From Syntrophaceae bacterium UBA1163 (GTDB lineage: Bacteria; Desulfobacterota; BSN033; UBA1163), in NCBI GenBank assembly GCA_002311635.1, contig DBZJ01000153.1, forward strand, positions 1-24,391: a DNA stretch of 24,391 nt, read 5' to 3'. Shown here piece by piece: positions 6,492 through 14,021 of the stretch (its first letter is position 1; each line of letters begins with the position of its first letter). A program made the translations under genes and the position numbers. Below the pieces are notes generated by a model. That model saw only the letters and a program-made list of their open reading frames with translations. It had not been told where the DNA came from and did no database searches.

Positions 6492-8897
6492 TCACCTCCA
6501 TCCTTTTTCAACAATCTCTGTTGCCCGTCTGTAGGGATATTTTTTTGTCAGTTCTGAAACAGACATCTTCTGATCTCCCTCACGCATGAAGTGAAGAAGA
6601 ACCACGGAGGCCCAGTAATCGTCGTAGTATTCCGTCCGGCTCAACTGAATCGGAATCCCTTTCTGATTCACGGTATGACACGCCGCACACGTTACCGGTC
6701 CGGCATATTTTCCGTCCGGGCTGAACTGTAAGGCCTGTTCATGGGACGTTAAGTCTACTGTTTGCTTCGCCCCATCGTATCGAACGGGGTACAAGCCATG
6801 CATCGATTGGTGGCAGGATTGGCATGCAAGGAGTCCGTGTGCTTTTGAATATCGGTAAAGCGAGTATTTGTTAGGTTGGTCGATGGGAAAGTATTTCCCT
6901 CCTCCGCTCTCGACAAAAGGGGCGATATGGCAGTTCGCACAATGGGGTTCGGCCGGCGACAGCCACCAATCACTGCCTCCGGATACCGAGGCAAAGGTGA
7001 CCGTCTCTCCGCTGCTCGCATTCCACGGCAACAGTGTCACTCTCCCATCCTTTTCCTTTAACGTTCGTGAGAGGATTGCTCCCTCATGATTCGCATAGTA
7101 GCCGTATAGCGGATTTTCATCCGCACTCACGCTGGGGTCCGCAAAAAAGGCCTTGAATCTCTTTTTTTCCCCGCCCGCTACCGTCTGGATGACCTCTTCG
7201 ATTGGCCTATTCCTTAATGTCTTTCCCTCTTGCAGGACGGCGTTCCTGAGATCGTCATATCTATATAATTGGTGGGTCAAATGGTTGTGGCAGTTTGTAC
7301 AGTATAACCCCCTCATTTTTTGAACCGGTTTTCCCCCTTCGTCTTTCAGGCTTACTTCATTCAAGTACCACTTCCCTATTTCGTTCAGGAAAAAGGGAGG
7401 CGTCACGCCGGGATTGGTATGCGCATCTCTTCTCAGGAAACACCCACCTCCGGAGGTCCGCAGGTCCGAATCCGAGAATCGGGGGTTCCCGCGATCGTCT
7501 GTGATCCGGTACGGATTTGTCTTAAGGTCGTTCATCTCTTCCTTCTGCCAGTGCGTCGGATGGCACGCCTGACAGTTCTGTGTTCTTCCTGCCTTATCGG
7601 GCATGGGAATCAACTGGGCGTGTACGGAATGGACCGCCTCGGTGAGCGGTTTCCCTTTGATCGGCGTATACCCAGTTGTCCCCGGCCTCGGAGTCTGTAG
7701 GTTTCCCGACATATTATCTCCATGGCAATCCGCACAATTGACCGACCCTACCTTGCCAAGTCTGTTCGATGCCGCATCCGGATCATAAAACTTTAGAAAG
7801 GTTGTCTTGAAATGTTTGTCGTGAAGTTCCAGGATATTGATCGTGGTCGCTGAAAGCCTGGCCATATACTCCGTCACGTCCGGATAATTCTTTTTCCAGT
7901 AAGCGTACTCTTTGTCCAACAACGACAAGCCGGTTTCTCTGGAGAGCCTTGCTGCTTGCCCTTGTCCCGAATGACATAAAGAACAGTTCGAAATATCCAC
8001 CGGCTCGGTTCCGAAAAATTCGACGGTCCTCCCGCTCAGCATCACCGGGTCGTCGTTTGCGTTCCTCATCTGAACAACGGCATACTGGTAAGGCTGAAAA
8101 TCACGATCGGTGACGGTCCTTATCGATCCCTTTCTTCCGCTGTCGTTGAAGGCCGTCAGTGGAAGGCCGAGTGCGTCCCAAAGGTATGACGATGTGAGCT
8201 TAAGGGGGATGTTCTTAATCTCAGGTATAACGGAATCGGCAAAAACGATATTGCCTCCATTCCCTTTGGCGTAGTTCATCGTGCCCCCCGAAACAGGCTT
8301 ACCCGAAGGCCCCGAATCAACGTTTACGGGGATTTCTTTTCCTATATGCAGCCTTTGGGCTGCTTCAGGGTTTTTGGGAATTGTCCCTTCCAAATCTTTA
8401 TAAATAAACAGATGATCCCAGACATAGTTTGCCATGTTATCGTTGGGGTCATTCATTGTTCCGTTTCCGCTGACATCCTTGAGGACCTGCCAGTATTTCA
8501 TCTTGTTGCCTTCGCTGTAGCTGTTGTCCCTGACCATATAGCGGAGCTTCACCTTGTCATCCGGGGATAGCAGGCGTGGCTTTTCCCCGTGGACTCCTGA
8601 TTGTACCGCTTGCGCCTGAATGCTGTTGTAAGAAGGGATGATACAGCAGTAGGAGATATCGAAGCCGACACAGTGCATGCCCAGCTCATAGTTGATGAAA
8701 ATATTGTAAGGGTTTCTCGGATGATAAACTGGCGTCTCTGCTCCCGTGGCACCTGTTTTCATCCTGACGAATTCCAGCAGATCGAGCTTGAACGGGGGGT
8801 TTCCGTCGTAGGCACCTTCATCCGTCATCGCTTTTGTCACAAAGATGAAAAGCAATACCGCTACACATAAAAGAAATGAACCTATGGATCTTTTCAT
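6492..8897 (-). CDS. Seven-heme c-type cytochrome, exported
   Basis: An 801-residue protein with seven CxxCH heme-attachment motifs: CSLCH (residue 305), CADCH (388), CQACH (442), CTNCH (533), CANCH (653), CQSCH (692) and CAACH (737). The start at 8897 is chosen because GGAGGGG precedes it and the protein then opens with a signal peptide or anchor, MKRSIGSFLLCVAVLLFIF; the frame stays open upstream to 9056 but that extension has no signal character. The first 300 residues are heme-free and hold the Cys-rich block GMHCVGFDISYCCIIPSYN near residues 73-91, so it is a two-part protein. It probably carries electrons in the periplasm or at the outer surface. The family is not one I can name, and the partner is unknown. 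It converges on amrS and is downstream of the TVP38-like gene. Confidence 0.88.
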   Translation of the reverse strand: MKRSIGSFLLCVAVLLFIFVTKAMTDEGAYDGNPPFKLDLLEFVRMKTGATGAETPVYHPRNPYNIFINYELGMHCVGFDISYCCIIPSYNSIQAQAVQSGVHGEKPRLLSPDDKVKLRYMVRDNSYSEGNKMKYWQVLKDVSGNGTMNDPNDNMANYVWDHLFIYKDLEGTIPKNPEAAQRLHIGKEIPVNVDSGPSGKPVSGGTMNYAKGNGGNIVFADSVIPEIKNIPLKLTSSYLWDALGLPLTAFNDSGRKGSIRTVTDRDFQPYQYAVVQMRNANDDPVMLSGRTVEFFGTEPVDISNCSLCHSGQGQAARLSRETGLSLLDKEYAYWKKNYPDVTEYMARLSATTINILELHDKHFKTTFLKFYDPDAASNRLGKVGSVNCADCHGDNMSGNLQTPRPGTTGYTPIKGKPLTEAVHSVHAQLIPMPDKAGRTQNCQACHPTHWQKEEMNDLKTNPYRITDDRGNPRFSDSDLRTSGGGCFLRRDAHTNPGVTPPFFLNEIGKWYLNEVSLKDEGGKPVQKMRGLYCTNCHNHLTHQLYRYDDLRNAVLQEGKTLRNRPIEEVIQTVAGGEKKRFKAFFADPSVSADENPLYGYYANHEGAILSRTLKEKDGRVTLLPWNASSGETVTFASVSGGSDWWLSPAEPHCANCHIAPFVESGGGKYFPIDQPNKYSLYRYSKAHGLLACQSCHQSMHGLYPVRYDGAKQTVDLTSHEQALQFSPDGKYAGPVTCAACHTVNQKGIPIQLSRTEYYDDYWASVVLLHFMREGDQKMSVSELTKKYPYRRATEIVEKGWR

Positions 8898-9220
8898 AAA
8901 GCCCCTCCACCTTCCGTGGGTATTAACCGTCATATACGTAAACGCTACCACGGTTGTGTAGGGAGTAAATAAGGAGAAACCAGTATTTCGCAAAAAAAAG
9001 AAATGTATATCGAAGCCCGTCTTGAAAGGAAGGAATGAATTCGGCCTAATACGCACAGGCTATTTGTTGGTAATATGAACACCTCGACAATGTCATGAGT
9101 AGTTCTGTTGCAACTATAAGTATTGTAGATGCTTTTATTATCCGTTTCATCCTTATGATGGCTCTCGTGCGATACGGTGATCTAACGGGGATAGAAATGT
9201 TTCCTCCGACCCAGCCTATG
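8898..9220. other. Intergenic region between cytochrome and TVP38-like gene
   Basis: These 323 bases hold no convincing gene. The part next to the cytochrome start carries its ribosome site and probably a minus-strand leader. No promoter with good matches to both -35 and -10, and no strong hairpin with a T-run, was found. The open frame running back from the cytochrome start is taken as non-coding. Confidence 0.5.
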
Positions 9221-9916
9221 TTATTTTTTCTTCTCTATGTCCATACTTTTCCAGTTCCCTGCCAATTTCAGCAATCGGTCTCGGAAAAAATAAACCAGTA
9301 AAAAGAGGATACTCATGATTGCCAAAAGGATGAAAAAAATCATACCTTGATGGTTTTTGAGAGAACTTCCACATATTGAAACTAAAATAATTCCCAATAA
9401 CCTGCCAGGGGTAGAGACGGCAATAAAAGTCCAAATGGTCATATGGCTAAGACCGATGATGTAACAAAGCGCGGCCTTGGGAAAACCCGGGACCATGAAA
9501 AGGATAAAGGAGATGTGACGCCCCTGGTGCTCCATAAGATAATCATATTTTTCCATAATCGAAGGCCTCACAATTCGTCTTACAAAGGGCAAGCCATATA
9601 CTCTGGCGAGGGCAAATGCCAACCATGAACCGATGCACAGACCGATGGCAGAATAAATCGTCCCTAAAACAGGGCCGTAGATATAACCCCCTATGAATTC
9701 ACTTATTTCACCCGGTATGGTCCCTACGATGAGCACCTGGAAGATCTGGAAAACGATGAAAATGAAATCGTCGTAAGGATGAAAGGAGTTAATGAACTCA
9801 ATGAGCTTATTCTGGTCGAGGAGGAAGAGGTTAAGTTCATAGTGGATAAAAAAGTAGGTTCCAAGGATAACAAAAGAGACCAAAAAAATGGACTTGAACG
9901 CGTAACTGGTCTTCAT
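9221..9916 (-). CDS. TVP38/TMEM64 family (DedA-like, VTT domain) membrane protein
   Basis: A 231-residue integral membrane protein of the VTT/SNARE-associated superfamily. The core motif region, GEISEFIGGYIYGPVLGTIYSAIG near residues 69-92, is followed by GSWLAFALARVYG and later by MVPGFPKAALCYIIGLSHM, the re-entrant loop and helix pattern of the family. About five to six hydrophobic segments are seen, including an N-terminal one at residues 8-25 and a C-terminal one near 190-212. Relatives act in lipid scrambling or transport and membrane homeostasis; the substrate here is unknown. The ATG at 9916 lacks a clear ribosome site. It reads in the same direction as the Tat genes and cytochrome around it, but over 140 bases separate it from each. 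Confidence 0.85.
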   Translation of the reverse strand: MKTSYAFKSIFLVSFVILGTYFFIHYELNLFLLDQNKLIEFINSFHPYDDFIFIVFQIFQVLIVGTIPGEISEFIGGYIYGPVLGTIYSAIGLCIGSWLAFALARVYGLPFVRRIVRPSIMEKYDYLMEHQGRHISFILFMVPGFPKAALCYIIGLSHMTIWTFIAVSTPGRLLGIILVSICGSSLKNHQGMIFFILLAIMSILFLLVYFFRDRLLKLAGNWKSMDIEKKK

Positions 9917-10065
9917 ATTATTTTGGGATCTTTACTTTTCATTCTTATACTCCGATTAGACTCCAAAAAGCAAATTCTCCTTGCTGTTTCCTTGAAAGAA
10001 GGGGATACCCTATGCTCATACCTGTCTAACCCGTCAAAAATAATGCCTCGCTGCTGGCAACGGGT

Positions 10066-10227
10066 TTACTGTACTTTTTGTCTGCTCTTCTTATAATAAA
10101 GCAGGACGAGCAGCAGAAAGAAGGCAGACCAAGAAATGCCAAGGATAATGAACAACCCCTTCATCGTCACGAACAGAAAACGGATTAGCAAGCGGCAAAT
10201 CACATAAATGATTAATAACGTTTTCAA
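10066..10227 (-). CDS. Possible mini membrane protein (53 aa from TTG, or 32 aa from ATG at 10164)
   Basis: A short frame encodes two closely spaced hydrophobic stretches: TLLIIYVICRLLIRFLFV, then LFIILGISWSAFFLLLVLLY, ending in a basic tail KKSRQKVQ. This looks like a two-helix, or from the inner ATG one-helix, membrane protein. No good ribosome site precedes either the TTG at 10227 or the ATG at 10164. It is in the same frame and direction as the truncated TatA upstream, separated from it by two stop codons. I recognise no family. Confidence 0.3.
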   Translation of the reverse strand: MKTLLIIYVICRLLIRFLFVTMKGLFIILGISWSAFFLLLVLLYYKKSRQKVQ

Positions 10228-10374
10228 GGTTGTTCTTTTTCTTTCCGTTTCACCGGATTTCGCTGCCCAAGATCGTTCTTCGTGAGTTGTCTGAGCAATC
10301 GAACCATATCAGCCTGAGGAGTCAATATTCGGAAGGTGTGATGAAATAAATGATATCCCTTTGGCTTGAAGCAA

Positions 10375-10491
10375 CTACCACAAGATTTGTATAGCTCTGC
10401 CGAGTGACTTGGCCAACTCTGGAAGCTTCTGGGGCCCAAAAACAAACAAAGCAATCACCAGGATGGCCGAAACACCAGGACCTGAAAGCAT
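10375..10491 (-). CDS. Truncated TatA/E-like protein
   Basis: Only 38 residues. It has the TatA transmembrane helix, the FG hinge (VFGPQKLPELAKSLGRAI) and the start of the amphipathic helix, then stops at a TAG where the family would continue with a Lys-rich segment and a flexible tail. The start at 10491 is fixed by GGAGGATTT-ATG. The N-terminus MLSGPG and the ribosome site are nearly the same as in the TatA gene just upstream, so it is probably a tandem copy that lost its end. FGPxKLPELxxSLGxAI is closer to the TatA consensus than its neighbour. TatA forms the pore of the twin-arginine protein export system. It may be non-functional; no TatC is in the window. Confidence 0.6.
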   Translation of the reverse strand: MLSGPGVSAILVIALFVFGPQKLPELAKSLGRAIQILW

Positions 10492-10561
10492 AAATCCTCC
10501 CTTCTCCTTCGAAAGTTCCAAAAGGGACAATTCAATGCGTTTAGAATGACGAGACAATTAT

Positions 10562-10744
10562 CTACGCTTTAGTTTTACCTGAATCGTCTTCCAATTTCTT
10601 TTGAGGGGTCTCGTCACCTTCCAAGCCTTTCTTGAAGTTTCGAATCCCCTTTCCAAGACCCGAACCCAGGTCCGCAATTCTATTACCACCAAAGACGACC
10701 AAAGCAATTACCAAGATAACCAACAAATCCGGTCCCGCAAGCAT
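10562..10744 (-). CDS. tatA: Sec-independent protein translocase subunit TatA/E
   Basis: A 60-residue TatA-type protein: short periplasmic N-terminus (MLAGPD), one transmembrane helix (LLVILVIALVVF), the FG hinge at residues 18-19, an amphipathic helix (NRIADLGSGLGKGIRNFKKGL) and a charged tail with many Lys, Asp and Glu. It would form the pore ring of the twin-arginine translocase, which exports folded proteins. GGAGG four bases before ATG at 10744 fixes the start; the open frame above it is not part of the gene. A truncated paralogue follows 70 bases downstream. A nearby client could be the radical SAM protein at 5286, which bears a Tat-like N-terminus. TatC is not in this window, so the pathway must be completed elsewhere. 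Confidence 0.85.
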   Translation of the reverse strand: MLAGPDLLVILVIALVVFGGNRIADLGSGLGKGIRNFKKGLEGDETPQKKLEDDSGKTKA

Positions 10745-10947
10745 ACATCCTCCTTTCTGAAATCTCCCAAAGAAACAATTCAAATAATGAAGGCTACAGA
10801 GGCCTTCTGCTACTGTTCACCTTTCCTCAAACCTCTCAGGCTTCTCACATGGAGATAACTCCTGTAGAAACGTCTCCCGCAACGCTCTTAGTAAACGAAT
10901 CAAGGCGGTTAGAGGTCAATGAGGAAATCGAAGAGAATTGCGTCTTC

Positions 10948-11244
10948 TTAACAACGGAGGATCAATTCCATCTGATCGAGAGAAACTACCTGGGATACGA
11001 GATGGAAAGACCGTTCGAGCAGACGTGACAGCCGGAAGCTTTCGAGAAAACCGTATGATCCATACACTTTCAGTTGATTCTGATTAACGGCCGACAGATA
11101 GTCATGATCGAAATTCTCAAGCTTCAGATCATGAGAAATAAAATCGGCCGATGCCAGAGTATAGTACTGACCGTAAGTAAAAGATGCCAGGATACATAAG
11201 GGAATCACTATGGCCAGAAGAATTCGCGTGGGCTCTTTTTTCAC
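10948..11244 (-). CDS. Small membrane-anchored or exported protein, unknown
   Basis: A 98-residue frame starting at GTG (11244). It begins MKKEPTRILLAIVIPLCILASFTYG, a signal peptide or signal anchor, followed by a soluble part rich in Leu and Tyr (LASADFISHDLKLENFDHDYLSA, in two parts) and ending LDQMELILRC. I recognise no domain. The ribosome site is weak (GGGATATCTTAC before GTG). The signal-like N-terminus and codon structure support a real gene. It lies between the tatA gene and the universal stress protein gene and reads in the same direction as both. Confidence 0.55.
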   Translation of the reverse strand: MKKEPTRILLAIVIPLCILASFTYGQYYTLASADFISHDLKLENFDHDYLSAVNQNQLKVYGSYGFLESFRLSRLLERSFHLVSQVVSLDQMELILRC

Positions 11245-11312
11245 GTAAGATATCCCAAACTGAACATTGATTTTGACAGAATTGATTCACTCCTGTCCAT
11301 TCTCTTATCAAG

Positions 11313-11341
11313 AAACTATCATAATATCGCTCACATGTCAA
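11313..11341 (-). promoter_or_regulatory. Weak putative promoter for the small anchored protein
   Basis: On the minus strand a perfect TTGACA (11336-11341) is followed after 17 bases by TAGTTT (11313-11318), a poor -10. It lies about 70 bases upstream of the GTG at 11244 in an otherwise gene-free stretch. Confidence 0.3.
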
Positions 11342-11503
11342 TAATGGGTTTAGGATGAGTTATCCATAGAAGTCGAGACTTAACCGAATCGTCCATTTGT
11401 GATTGGACTACGCATCTTTTTATAAAATTAGCGAACAGAAAGTTCCGGAAATAAAGTTTTGGGTAGAGGGGTTATCAAAGGTTCAGAGATTCGCTTACAG
11501 CAG

Positions 11504-11941
11504 TCATCTTCTGAGATGCACTAGGAGGATGGGCGTTTCGGCCCGGGTTAAGACCTTGTGCGCAACACTCCCCAAGACCCACCGGGTAATTCCCGAACGA
11601 CCATGGGTGCACATCACGATCAAATCTACTCCGCTTTCTTTTGCGAAATCGATAATCTCTCCGGCCACCTGCATACCCACCTTGACTTTCGTCGTAACCT
11701 TGAGGCCGCTCTTCTTCAATTCCTCGGCAAGGTGGGTGAGATATTTCTCGGCCGCTTCCTGCTGTTTCTCATCAACGACAAAAGGCACCACCAACTCCGG
11801 AGCCCCATAGATGGGCATAAAAGCAACGACTTGCAATAGAATAACTTCAGCATCAAAGGTCTCGGCCAGTTTCTCAGCATGATCCAGCGCCTTTTCTGCC
11901 AATTCCGAACCGTCCAACGGAACCAAAATCTTTTTATACAT
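11504..11941 (-). CDS. Universal stress protein (UspA family)
   Basis: A 145-residue single-domain Usp. The N-terminus MYKKILVPLDGSELAEKAL is the classical first strand and helix with the nucleotide-contacting Asp. The C-terminal THGRSGITRWVLGSVAHKV carries the ATP-binding loop, G-x9-G-S, though the first Gly of the usual G-x2-G is Cys here (MCTHG). The protein ends PILLVHLRR. Members bind ATP or AMP and modulate stress survival; the partner is unknown. The start at 11941 is preceded by GGAAGGGG and removes a 22-residue upstream extension that has no family character. It is downstream of the Memo-AMMECR1 gene by 240 bases, so it probably has its own promoter. Confidence 0.92.
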   Translation of the reverse strand: MYKKILVPLDGSELAEKALDHAEKLAETFDAEVILLQVVAFMPIYGAPELVVPFVVDEKQQEAAEKYLTHLAEELKKSGLKVTTKVKVGMQVAGEIIDFAKESGVDLIVMCTHGRSGITRWVLGSVAHKVLTRAETPILLVHLRR

Positions 11942-12181
11942 ACTGCCCCTTCCTCGCGACCTTTTCAAATGATTTGTAACAATTTGGCATGACCATCGCA
12001 ACAGCAATGAGGGTTGAAAAAGCTGTTATAAGAACCCATGTGGCTGCGTAATGATATCTCTGCGACCAGGACGCCAAATACGCCCGATTGAATCTGCCGT
12101 ATTAACGGGAAGCGTCCTGAGGGGGACTGCAGAAGGAGAGTCAAAAAAGGCGACTCAGCGTTGTTTCCATAGTACCCGGCT

Positions 12182-13675
12182 TTACTTTTCACCGAAAACA
12201 AGCGCTTCGTACACGTACAGATCCGCATCCTTCCATCCCTCCCACCCTATTCCCGCCTTATCCTGTGCGCAATGGCCGAGGAACTCTTCCTTCGTCCATC
12301 CCGTCTCCTGTGCTACCTGCGGGAGGAATGTTCCCCCACGGGCCCCCTTTCGCATATAGATCCCATGTTTGCCAAGCTGAAATTCATCGATAGAACTGAT
12401 TTTTCTCATCGGCGTCAGGACCGAAATCTCGATCTTCAAATCCCTCACCTCGCCTTCCTCGACAGGCTTGAAACGATAATCCTGCGTTGCCGAGGCAACG
12501 GCCATCTCCTGCACTACCTTGTAAAGAGGCTCATCGGCATCGAACCTGCCGATGCAGCCCCGCAAAACGCCGCGTTTATTGAGAGTGACAAAGGCCCCGC
12601 ACGGCGTCTTGAGTGCGCTGCTCAGCGTCGCCGGATCAACTTCCGGAACCGAGCGTGTGCGGATGTAATGTTCGACCGTGCGCCGCGCAATCGCCAACAA
12701 CGCTGTTTTTTCCTTTGTGTCGAGTTCAAACGAGGTCTTGCCCGGCTTCGTTTGCTTCGTGATCGCAATGGCATAGTAGCCGACCACGTGCTCCTTGTCG
12801 CCGACCGGAACATCACCCGAGTTCTTATACTGGATTGGACGGTAGGTAACCTCTGCACCTGGTGAGGTCATGTACAGGAGCGTCAGCACCCCCGATTCGC
12901 CGCACAGGCAAGTTGCAAGGTTGGGTATGCCGGACTGGCGATACCTCCGCAAGGTGTGTATCAGGTTGTTCGGCAAATTGGACATAATCGCTTCGGCGGT
13001 CGCCTTGTCCACAGTCACTGCGTCCTCATACTTAGGATAGTGCGAGAAATCAGTGCTGATCACGAAGAGATTTTTCTCATTCAGAAAAGGCTTCAGTGCC
13101 CCACCGATCTCACGGCAGGTTTCCGGACTGTTGGCACCAAGGACAATCGGCACGATCCGGAAGTGCTTTTTCAGCTGGTACTGGAGAAACGGAATTTCCA
13201 CCTCAATGCTGTGCTCGTAGGCGTGAGCATCCGTGCGCCGCGTAAACATTGTATACCTCTTTATCAGTTCCTCTCCCAGTTCACGGTTCACCTCCACCGT
13301 ACCGAGCGGAGTAATAAAATTTCCGGAGCAATAGACTGCAGCTCCTTCGAACCCCACATGGTGGCTCGGTCCGAGGATGAAGACATTGTCGTACGTCCTA
13401 TCTGGATCGATCTGGTTGAAGCCTGAAGCCGCGACCTCACCCGAATAGACATACCCTGCGTGCGGGACAATGATCGCAACAACGTTCGAAAGATTCTTGC
13501 GGGCAACCGCCTTGGAGAACAGGTCATCGAGCATCCGTCTTAGCTCGTCCGGTCTGCCCGGATAGAACTGACCTGCGACCGCAGGCTGACGGTCCTCGGA
13601 GCGATTCTGCGAATTACAGACAGAGACGCCAAGCAGTAACAGAAGCAGAAGAAGCATGCGTTTCCAGGTAACCAT
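12182..13675 (-). CDS. Memo-AMMECR1 fusion (AmmeMemoRadiSam system proteins B and A), with signal peptide
   Basis: A 497-residue fusion. Residues about 30-305 are Memo-like (extradiol-dioxygenase fold): PHAGYVYSG with His72, GPSHHVG with His105-106, STDFSHY with Asp208 and His211, and LCGESGVL with Cys257. These match human MEMO1 His49, His81, His192 and Cys244, so the metal site looks intact. Residues about 320-497 are AMMECR1-like, with the hallmark LRGCIGRF at 370-377. Ahead of Memo is a hydrophobic signal, MLLLLLLLLGVSVCNSQ; Cys20 is not in a good lipobox. This suggests export. TTGGAGG before the ATG supports the start. Memo, AMMECR1 and the radical SAM enzyme (5286-6476) co-occur widely as AmmeMemoRadiSam, of unknown reaction. 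Here they are 5.7 kb apart on opposite strands. Confidence 0.92.
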   Translation of the reverse strand: MVTWKRMLLLLLLLLGVSVCNSQNRSEDRQPAVAGQFYPGRPDELRRMLDDLFSKAVARKNLSNVVAIIVPHAGYVYSGEVAASGFNQIDPDRTYDNVFILGPSHHVGFEGAAVYCSGNFITPLGTVEVNRELGEELIKRYTMFTRRTDAHAYEHSIEVEIPFLQYQLKKHFRIVPIVLGANSPETCREIGGALKPFLNEKNLFVISTDFSHYPKYEDAVTVDKATAEAIMSNLPNNLIHTLRRYRQSGIPNLATCLCGESGVLTLLYMTSPGAEVTYRPIQYKNSGDVPVGDKEHVVGYYAIAITKQTKPGKTSFELDTKEKTALLAIARRTVEHYIRTRSVPEVDPATLSSALKTPCGAFVTLNKRGVLRGCIGRFDADEPLYKVVQEMAVASATQDYRFKPVEEGEVRDLKIEISVLTPMRKISSIDEFQLGKHGIYMRKGARGGTFLPQVAQETGWTKEEFLGHCAQDKAGIGWEGWKDADLYVYEALVFGEK

Positions 13676-13805
13676 GGTTACACCTCCAAGGGGCAGAAGG
13701 GACGAGGAAAAGGGCTAATAAAGTGGCGTGATTCATCCGAGGTTCGTGCATGGCCATAATCTTCCTTCATGAGTCAGGACCACGAGAGACCCTTCCGCTA
13801 ACTGA

Positions 13806-13834
13806 AGTGTATTAGATTAGGTTTAGGGTGTCAA
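13806..13834 (-). promoter_or_regulatory. Putative sigma70-type promoter for the Memo-AMMECR1 gene
   Basis: On the minus strand TTGACA (13829-13834) is followed after exactly 17 bases by TACACT (13806-13811), a 4 of 6 match to the -10 consensus. It lies about 130 bases upstream of the start at 13675, leaving a long leader. Confidence 0.5.
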
Positions 13835-13942
13835 TCAGAATAGTGTCTTCATCCCATTCCTATTCAATAGGGCCTTATAGGGGCTCGGAATAGGGATTTT
13901 CCCACGTGGCGGGCAAAAGCTCGGATCGGTAAGCATCAAAAA

Positions 13943-13972
13943 TTGACAGCGAAAAGAATTCGGGAATATAAT
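13943..13972 (+). promoter_or_regulatory. Consensus sigma70 promoter for the UxaE-like operon
   Basis: Perfect TTGACA (13943-13948) and perfect TATAAT (13967-13972) with an 18-base spacer. Transcription should begin near 13980, about 40 bases before the coding start at 14022. It is the strongest promoter match seen in the window and stands back to back with the Memo-AMMECR1 promoter, 108 bases away. Confidence 0.75.
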
Positions 13973-14021
13973 TTGCTCATAGATGGCGCTCCGGAAGAAT
14001 GTGCGGTGAGGATGGAACGGA

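Noticed and set aside
8898..9056. 53-residue N-terminal extension of the multiheme cytochrome
   Set aside because: A strong ribosome site and a typical signal peptide begin at 8897; the extension has neither.
10224..10454. 76-residue minus-strand frame overlapping the short TatA
   Set aside because: It overlaps the end of the truncated TatA in another frame and looks neither like a TatA tail nor like any known protein; a frameshifted TatA tail could not be demonstrated.
12272..13426. Long plus-strand frames of 197 and 156 residues
   Set aside because: They lie opposite the Memo-AMMECR1 gene, whose motifs are intact; the plus-strand products look like GC-rich antisense readings.
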